From IMG/VR virus record IMGVR_UViG_3300037485_001282, positions 79,702 to 143,701 of that record: a DNA stretch of 64,000 bases. The stretch is one strand, 5' to 3'. The notes under the pieces were generated by a model. That model was given only the letters and a program-made list of their open reading frames with translations. It did no database searches and had not been told where the DNA came from. Positions 59,066 through 64,000 of this stretch are shown piece after piece (positions within the stretch are counted from its first letter, which is position 1; every line of letters begins with the position of its first letter). The position numbers were made by a program, and so were the translations under genes. The DNA is from a virus.

Positions 59066-61654
59066 ATGCCAAATAATGTAGTAAAAACATATGAAGTTGG
59101 AAACTTAGGCTCAACCCCCACAAATTTTTTTGTGGGGAAGACGCATCTTTCGTCTAACGAAAAACTACCAACTAATAACAACCAATCAGTGTTTTTATTT
59201 GCGTCATTAACTGCTGGAAAAAACGTAAGAATAGACCAAGCAACAGAAAAAGAACCACAAATATTCATAGACGCAAAATTCTATGACTTTAAACCGTATG
59301 GTTATTTAGTTAATTACTCAGCTAATAAGAATCTAGAACAACTACAAGAAAATTTTTCAAATCCAAATGTTAATTTAAAAACAATTTTAGACTCAGTAAG
59401 TTTTTTTAACTCAGACTTAGATATTAAGTTTAAAACACTATCAGCGAACAATGGAATTACCGTTGAAGATATTAACGATGAGTTAGTTTTAAAAGCAACA
59501 GAATATAAGATTCAAAATAAAACCGACGCAAAATCAATAAAATTATATACAAATACTTCAAAAGATACAGATGGAAACTTTAACTTTAATGTAAATAAAT
59601 TAATTGAAGGTAATTGTATTAAGTTTAGACAAATCCTAGAATTCGCTTGGAGCGATATAGTGTCATCGTCTAGTTCCTCAAGTTACTTTTTAACATCTAG
59701 TTCGAGTTCATCTAGTTCATCGGAATCGTCTAACTCAGAATCAACTAGTTCAGCTTCTGATACTTCTTCGTCATCAGATAGTTCACAGTCTTTAGATTGT
59801 TGTGGAACTAGTAAAATTAGCGCATATTTACTGACATTGGAATCTAGTTTTAATAATCCAAGTAATGTTTTTAACTTTACATATACGGATAATTGCTTTT
59901 ATTCGGAAATAAACCCAAGATCGTTCGTAGAGAAAAACTTCAGTGGAAACAGTACAGTTGAATCAAAAGAAATCAACTTTCCATTAAATATTTACTCACC
60001 AAGTAATGATACTTTTTTGTGGGTTTATGATAATTTCGTTGCGTTGGATGCTAAAAGAATAAATATTAAGTACTCACTAATTAAAGATAATAGTTACTTG
60101 GATGGCGTCTGCTTAACTTCTATTAAATATAAAAAATCAGACAATAGTTTATATAGTCACGAATTGAGAACACCAAGTGACCATGTTTATACCGCATATA
60201 ATAATATTACAATAGAGATCCCCATACATAATTTTAGCCAAGACGGGTATCCAGTCTCTTATAGTGACTTAGATACAATAGAAAATGTAGTTACTTCTAA
60301 TGTTAATCTTATAATAGATACTGAGTTCAATAATAACTTTAACTCATATAATCTGAACTCATCTGCTTTTAGCTTACAGTCAATATCTACTCTAAGTAAC
60401 TCTTATAAACTGATTTATTCGTTTGATGAAGGATCCAATACAGGAAATAGTGGAATCGTTGAAATTATAGTTACTAAATGTCCAGCGTTAAGTAACTCCC
60501 AGGAACTAGTAGGAACTTTAATCATATCTACTCAAAGTTGCTGTAATGAACAAACAGGCGAAAATCCTCTCATTAGACAATTTAGTTCCGAAAGCTCAAA
60601 TTCTTCTAGTAGCTCAAATAGTTCCTCAAGTTCCTCTAGTAACTCTAGCTCCTCAAGTTCATCTAATTCTAGTTCATCTAGTTCATCAAGTAACTCAAGT
60701 TCATCCAATAGTTCATCTAGTAGCTCATCAAGAGACTCATGGCCTCCTATAGCTGATGTGTGGACCTATATGACATCTTCATCATATGCGGCGATTGGTA
60801 ACGGAAATGGTAATAGATCATACGCTTATGCTGGTGAATTATATTCTGCGACATCAAAAGAAATTATTAAATATGATCCGATTTCAAATTTGGTGTCTAA
60901 AGTATCTGACTATCCGTTAAGGGCAACAAGATCTATAGGATACACAGTATTTTTAGATAATAAAATTTATTGCGGTTCATATACGTATGGATGTTCTCAA
61001 CCATATTATAGTGAGTTCTATTCATATGATCTTCTTTCTGGTGTTTGGACTAGATTAGCAGATAGACCAGGAGCATCTTATTGTCAAGCAGTAGCTACTA
61101 CCGATAATAATATAATAATGGTTATCGGTGAAGATTGGGCTTATCAGTGTTTTGGTGATGGCTGTTCTGATATGTGTCCTTATTTAACAAAAACGATTCA
61201 TTATTATAATCCAAATACTGGTGTTTGGTATGATGGTAATGAGTTTCCAGATTTATATGATTGGTATTATTTACATACATTAACAATAGATAATACTATA
61301 TATGGATTAGCTTCACATAGAAGATGTGGAAGAAGTTACTGTACTAATAATCCCGCTAAATTATATAAATTTCAAAACGGTAATTGGTCTTATTTTACTG
61401 ACGCTCCCCTATTTTGGGATTACTATAATTTAACGTGGGTAAATTATTACGGAACAATTTATATGGGCGCACAAACAGGAGGCGCTGTAGTTGGTAGAAA
61501 CTATGAGCGATGGTATATTTTTAATCCAATAGATATAACGTGGACCGAAAAACAGTATATTCCTGGTGGAGCTTGGCAATCTGCAAGTGGAGCAGATACT
61601 TTAGGGAGATACATATATGGATTCTGGGGTTGGGATGTTTGGCGGTACGGTTAA
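59066..61654 (+). CDS. Tail adhesin with poly-serine linkers and kelch-type beta-propeller
   Basis: This 862-residue protein has an N-terminal domain (1-190), a poly-Ser linker (about 197-246), a middle domain (250-500) and a second poly-Ser linker (507-557). It ends in a C-terminal kelch-like propeller (560-862). The propeller shows repeated blades: KEIIKYDPISNLVSKVSDYP, SEFYSYDLLSGVWTRLADRP, KTIHYYNPNTGVWYDGNEFP, AKLYKFQNGNWSYFTDAP. Such modules bind host surface molecules, so receptor binding is likely. The Ser codons are mixed. It is in frame with the preceding protein after one TAA. Confidence 0.75.
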   Translation: MPNNVVKTYEVGNLGSTPTNFFVGKTHLSSNEKLPTNNNQSVFLFASLTAGKNVRIDQATEKEPQIFIDAKFYDFKPYGYLVNYSANKNLEQLQENFSNPNVNLKTILDSVSFFNSDLDIKFKTLSANNGITVEDINDELVLKATEYKIQNKTDAKSIKLYTNTSKDTDGNFNFNVNKLIEGNCIKFRQILEFAWSDIVSSSSSSSYFLTSSSSSSSSSESSNSESTSSASDTSSSSDSSQSLDCCGTSKISAYLLTLESSFNNPSNVFNFTYTDNCFYSEINPRSFVEKNFSGNSTVESKEINFPLNIYSPSNDTFLWVYDNFVALDAKRINIKYSLIKDNSYLDGVCLTSIKYKKSDNSLYSHELRTPSDHVYTAYNNITIEIPIHNFSQDGYPVSYSDLDTIENVVTSNVNLIIDTEFNNNFNSYNLNSSAFSLQSISTLSNSYKLIYSFDEGSNTGNSGIVEIIVTKCPALSNSQELVGTLIISTQSCCNEQTGENPLIRQFSSESSNSSSSSNSSSSSSSNSSSSSSSNSSSSSSSSNSSSSNSSSSSSSRDSWPPIADVWTYMTSSSYAAIGNGNGNRSYAYAGELYSATSKEIIKYDPISNLVSKVSDYPLRATRSIGYTVFLDNKIYCGSYTYGCSQPYYSEFYSYDLLSGVWTRLADRPGASYCQAVATTDNNIIMVIGEDWAYQCFGDGCSDMCPYLTKTIHYYNPNTGVWYDGNEFPDLYDWYYLHTLTIDNTIYGLASHRRCGRSYCTNNPAKLYKFQNGNWSYFTDAPLFWDYYNLTWVNYYGTIYMGAQTGGAVVGRNYERWYIFNPIDITWTEKQYIPGGAWQSASGADTLGRYIYGFWGWDVWRYG

Positions 61655-61666
61655 TAAAGGAACTTT

Positions 61667-62575
61667 ATGGAACTATCAGATGATGATATAAGAAACTTAG
61701 TTACTAATAGCAACTTGAATTCAAATGAAGTTACTATTGATTTTATTAATAAGAGAATCTACGTTGATTCTATTAGAGATAATATTGAAGAGACTAAGCA
61801 GTTTATGATAGATAATAATTTTAGATATGTTGGAGAAACTATTCAGATTAAATACGACCACGAACATTGTGGTTGCTTAGAGAACAATGAAGTAACTTCA
61901 GTAGCTCAAGATCCAGAACCATGTTATATTCTTCAGTCTTCAAGTTCCCAATCATCAAATAATGTAGAATATTGCACAGACGTAGTATCTTTTAAGACTT
62001 ATTATGCTAATGAATTTACTAAGACAACAGGAGCAATAGAAACATTAACTTTAGATTCTACTTGTGAGGAGGGAAACTGTTCTTGGAAAAATGAACCAGA
62101 TCCTATTTTCGTTCAAGTATTTGACGCAACCAATCAAAGAATTTACTTTAAGCAAATAAATGAACTATCTCAGTTAAAAGTAGAGAAAGTAAATAACCAA
62201 GATAAGTATATTTTTAGAAAATTTAAAGAAATTTCATTTTTCAATACAACTACCGCTTCTCCTTCTGGTAACTATGAGGTTATCCTATCTGATTGTGCCT
62301 TATTGAGCCAAACAGAACCAGAGAGAAAAGATATTGAAATTATAGTACTTGAGAACTTTAAAGAAGACTTAAATAACTTAATATATAATTTCCCCAGAGT
62401 AAATGATTCAGACTTTAATACATATGCTCACATAGACCATGCCGCAAATAATTGCAATATGGGATCCACAGGAGACGCTGAAGGTAACTATACAGAAAAT
62501 CTGACCCTTTACAATGACTGGAGAAATATTTTATTAAGAAATGCAAACTGGACAGTCACCAAATTTACTTTTTAA
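61667..62575 (+). CDS. Probable tail appendage protein of unknown function
   Basis: This 302-residue protein is not recognised. It starts with a short domain (EVTIDFINKRIYVDSIRDNI), then HEHCGC, a short Ser stretch (LQSSSSQSSNN) like the adhesin linkers, and a C-terminal domain (ANEFTKTTGAIETLTLDSTC...) rich in Asn and Thr. By position after the adhesin and by the serine linker it is likely part of the tail-fibre complex. AAAGGAACT precedes the start. Confidence 0.55.
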   Translation: MELSDDDIRNLVTNSNLNSNEVTIDFINKRIYVDSIRDNIEETKQFMIDNNFRYVGETIQIKYDHEHCGCLENNEVTSVAQDPEPCYILQSSSSQSSNNVEYCTDVVSFKTYYANEFTKTTGAIETLTLDSTCEEGNCSWKNEPDPIFVQVFDATNQRIYFKQINELSQLKVEKVNNQDKYIFRKFKEISFFNTTTASPSGNYEVILSDCALLSQTEPERKDIEIIVLENFKEDLNNLIYNFPRVNDSDFNTYAHIDHAANNCNMGSTGDAEGNYTENLTLYNDWRNILLRNANWTVTKFTF

Positions 62576-62577
62576 TT

Positions 62578-62586
62578 TGCTATAAT
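62578..62586 (+). promoter_or_regulatory. Extended -10 promoter for the methyltransferase
   Basis: TGCTATAAT ends six bases before the ATG at 62593, so transcripts would start at or next to the ATG. No clear -35. Confidence 0.5.
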
Positions 62587-62592
62587 AAAGGG

Positions 62593-63195
62593 ATGAACGG
62601 TTTTTTTAGTAAATTTAAGTATCCAGAAGTTCCTAAAGTTCCTAAGAGCGACCATGGATGGTTCCCTAAGTGGAATGAGGAACTTTTAGTTCCTTTAGTG
62701 GCTAATAAGTTACTTATAGTCGAACTAGGTTCTTGGTTAGGAAAATCTACTAGGTACTGGTTAAATAACTCAAGAGCAAGAGTGATCTGTATAGATACTT
62801 GGTTAGGATCTATAGAACATCAAGGTAGAGAAGATGTTAAGGATAAATTACCTACTCTTTATGAGACTTTTTTAGTAAATCAAAGTGACTTTAAGGAACG
62901 AGTTTATCCACTAAGAGCATCTACGATTAAAGGGATGCTTGAAGTGGCTAAAAGTTCCTTGGAGCCTGATTTCATTTATATAGACGCTGATCATTCATAT
63001 GAAGCGGTTTTTAGTGACTTAACAGTTGCTTATAGTTTATTTCCAGATGCTTTGATTTGTGGTGACGATTGGAACTGGAAGAATAGGAACCAAAATAAAC
63101 GAAAGACTGTCCAGGAAGCAGTTAAAGAATTTTGTAGAGTAAATAAAAAGGAATATGTAAATAACCATTGGGCTTGGTGCCTTAAAGGAAATTAA
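62593..63195 (+). CDS. Class I SAM-dependent methyltransferase
   Basis: This 200-residue protein has the class I methyltransferase layout: IVELGSWLGKSTRYW (43-57, SAM-binding motif I), VICIDTWLGS (motif II), then PDFIYIDADHSYEAVFSDLT and ALICGDDWNW, the pattern of the family that includes phage and exopolysaccharide-cluster enzymes (Methyltransf_24 type). The substrate is unknown; modifying sugars or tail protein is one guess. The gene is rich in the AGTTCCT/AGGAACT heptamer (five copies in 62628-62959). Its ATG lies six bases after a -10 box, with AAAGGG too close to act well. Confidence 0.8.
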   Translation: MNGFFSKFKYPEVPKVPKSDHGWFPKWNEELLVPLVANKLLIVELGSWLGKSTRYWLNNSRARVICIDTWLGSIEHQGREDVKDKLPTLYETFLVNQSDFKERVYPLRASTIKGMLEVAKSSLEPDFIYIDADHSYEAVFSDLTVAYSLFPDALICGDDWNWKNRNQNKRKTVQEAVKEFCRVNKKEYVNNHWAWCLKGN

Positions 63196-63384
63196 ATGAA
63201 TAAACTAGATGAAAACATGCTTAATAAAATCTTAGTTGCTTTAGAGAAAAGTTTAATCCGAGAGGGTCATAAGGTTTCTAAGCAGCAACTTGAAGTTTTT
63301 AGGAATAGTATTAAAAATCAACTTGAAAGTTTATCCGATGAGCAAAGAAACCAGTTTATTGGTATGTTGTCAAGTAGATTATAA
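63196..63384 (+). CDS. Small protein of unknown function
   Basis: This 62-residue, helical, charged protein abuts the methyltransferase stop, with AAAGGAAA as ribosome site. Stretches such as NKILVALEKSLIREGHKVSK and LSDEQRNQFIGMLSS look like two helices. It is not recognised. A late promoter follows for the tail fibre gene. Confidence 0.5.
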   Translation: MNKLDENMLNKILVALEKSLIREGHKVSKQQLEVFRNSIKNQLESLSDEQRNQFIGMLSSRL

Positions 63385-63390
63385 TTTTTT

Positions 63391-63398
63391 TATAAATA
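63391..63398 (+). promoter_or_regulatory. T4-type late promoter
   Basis: Exact TATAAATA 16 bases before the ATG at 63415. Confidence 0.85.
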
Positions 63399-63414
63399 GA
63401 ATTGAGGATTACTA

Positions 63415-64000
63415 ATGGATATTTATGGTAACTTAAAAATAAATGGTATATTAGAAATAGCATCAACACCAGCATCTGGGTCAATAGTATTTCCTACTAA
63501 GATAGGAAATGTACAAGATGTTTTAATGGTTACTATAGATCCTCTTGGGTCAAAGCATTTACAATTTAAATCGTTTGCGGCTATTCTTGGTGAATCGCCT
63601 AGTACGAGTGGATTATATAATCTACAAAGTCAAATTAATGATCATGTTAATACAAATCACGTCAATACAGTAAATTCTATAGTCGGTGATGTTACAATAT
63701 ATCCAGGTACAAATATTAATATAACACGGGATGGACAGCACGTAGTTATAGATTCAACTATATCTGGCGGGGATATTCCACATAATACATTATTGAGTAT
63801 TCAAGGCGGAAGCACCAATAGTTATTACCATTTAACACAACAACAATATTCTGAATATATTGGTAAAACAGAAGTAAGTAGTGTGTCTGGAAACCTCCAA
63901 ACACAAATTAATACCAAGGCAAACTCTTCTGATTTAACGAATTACACATTATTGAGTACAACCTCAAGTGTGTCTGGAAACCTCCAAACACAAATTAATA
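63415..64000 (+). CDS. Tail fibre protein, N-terminal part (runs off the window)
   Basis: The frame from the ATG at 63415 (GAGGATTACTA upstream) stays open to the end, giving 195 residues. It begins MDIYGNLKINGILEIASTPA, the usual start of phage tail fibres with a head-binding or tip region, then SIVGDVTIYPGTNINITRDG and repeats SVSGNLQTQIN at residues about 153-163 and 185-195. The repeated SVSGNLQTQIN unit is encoded by near-identical DNA. The fibre body and C-terminus lie outside the window. Confidence 0.8.
   Translation, partial: MDIYGNLKINGILEIASTPASGSIVFPTKIGNVQDVLMVTIDPLGSKHLQFKSFAAILGESPSTSGLYNLQSQINDHVNTNHVNTVNSIVGDVTIYPGTNINITRDGQHVVIDSTISGGDIPHNTLLSIQGGSTNSYYHLTQQQYSEYIGKTEVSSVSGNLQTQINTKANSSDLTNYTLLSTTSSVSGNLQTQIN

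Noticed and set aside
60546-60752. Short frame over the second serine linker
   Set aside because: Overlaps the kelch adhesin in another frame; composition reflects the serine codons only.

Overview
The window is a 64 kb piece of an AT-rich genome (about two thirds A+T by eye) of a T4-like contractile-tailed phage. Recognisable T4-type genes are the late sigma factor gp55, recombination proteins gp46/gp47, DNA polymerase gp43, UvsW, probable UvsY, RNase H, head genes (gp4, gp20, gp67-like, gp21, gp22, gp23), neck and packaging genes (gp13 to gp17), sheath gp18, tube gp19 and baseplate genes. The T4 late promoter TATAAATA stands in front of most structural genes. The host cannot be told from the sequence. 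Almost no gap exceeds 150 bases; the exception is 12559-13061.

Layout. 1-5420 (minus strand): DNA polymerase broken in two by a split intein with an endonuclease gene between the halves, a small gene and a glycosyltransferase. 5478-10340 (plus): gp55, gp47 and gp46; gp46 is also broken by a split intein with an endonuclease gene inside. 10321-16532 (minus): a large orphan, a 500-base non-coding stretch, a second glycosyltransferase, UvsW and two UvsY-like proteins. 16576-22725 (plus): mostly unrecognised late proteins plus a PD-(D/E)XK nuclease. 22825-30193: RNase H, gp4 and the head operon to the major capsid protein. 30330-32123: a free-standing homing endonuclease. 32157-43234: neck, terminase, sheath and two tube genes. 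43286-44416: a lone TnpB. 44468-53651: tail chaperone, tape measure and baseplate. 53698-64000: dUTPase, a small capsid-like protein, a putative zincin, serine-rich and kelch adhesins, a methyltransferase and the start of a tail fibre.

How the parts work together. gp55 would direct host polymerase to the TATAAATA promoters, switching on the head and tail operons. gp46/47, UvsW, the UvsY-like proteins and RNase H would run recombination-dependent replication. gp21 would process the prohead, and gp16/gp17 fill it. Both broken replication genes need protein trans-splicing to give working enzymes. Both endonucleases inside them carry their own late promoter about 20 bases before their start.

Most notable: (1) two fractured genes with split inteins, the gp46 one cut at an unusual place between intein blocks A and B; (2) a 127-residue protein matching part of the phage's own capsid protein; (3) a probable -1 frameshift at T TTT TTT joining two tail-chaperone genes before the tape measure; (4) a lone TnpB with recognisable element ends; (5) back-to-back late promoters that would make two leaderless messages; (6) an adhesin pair separated only by one in-frame TAA; (7) a strong excess of the heptamer AGTTCCT/AGGAACT.
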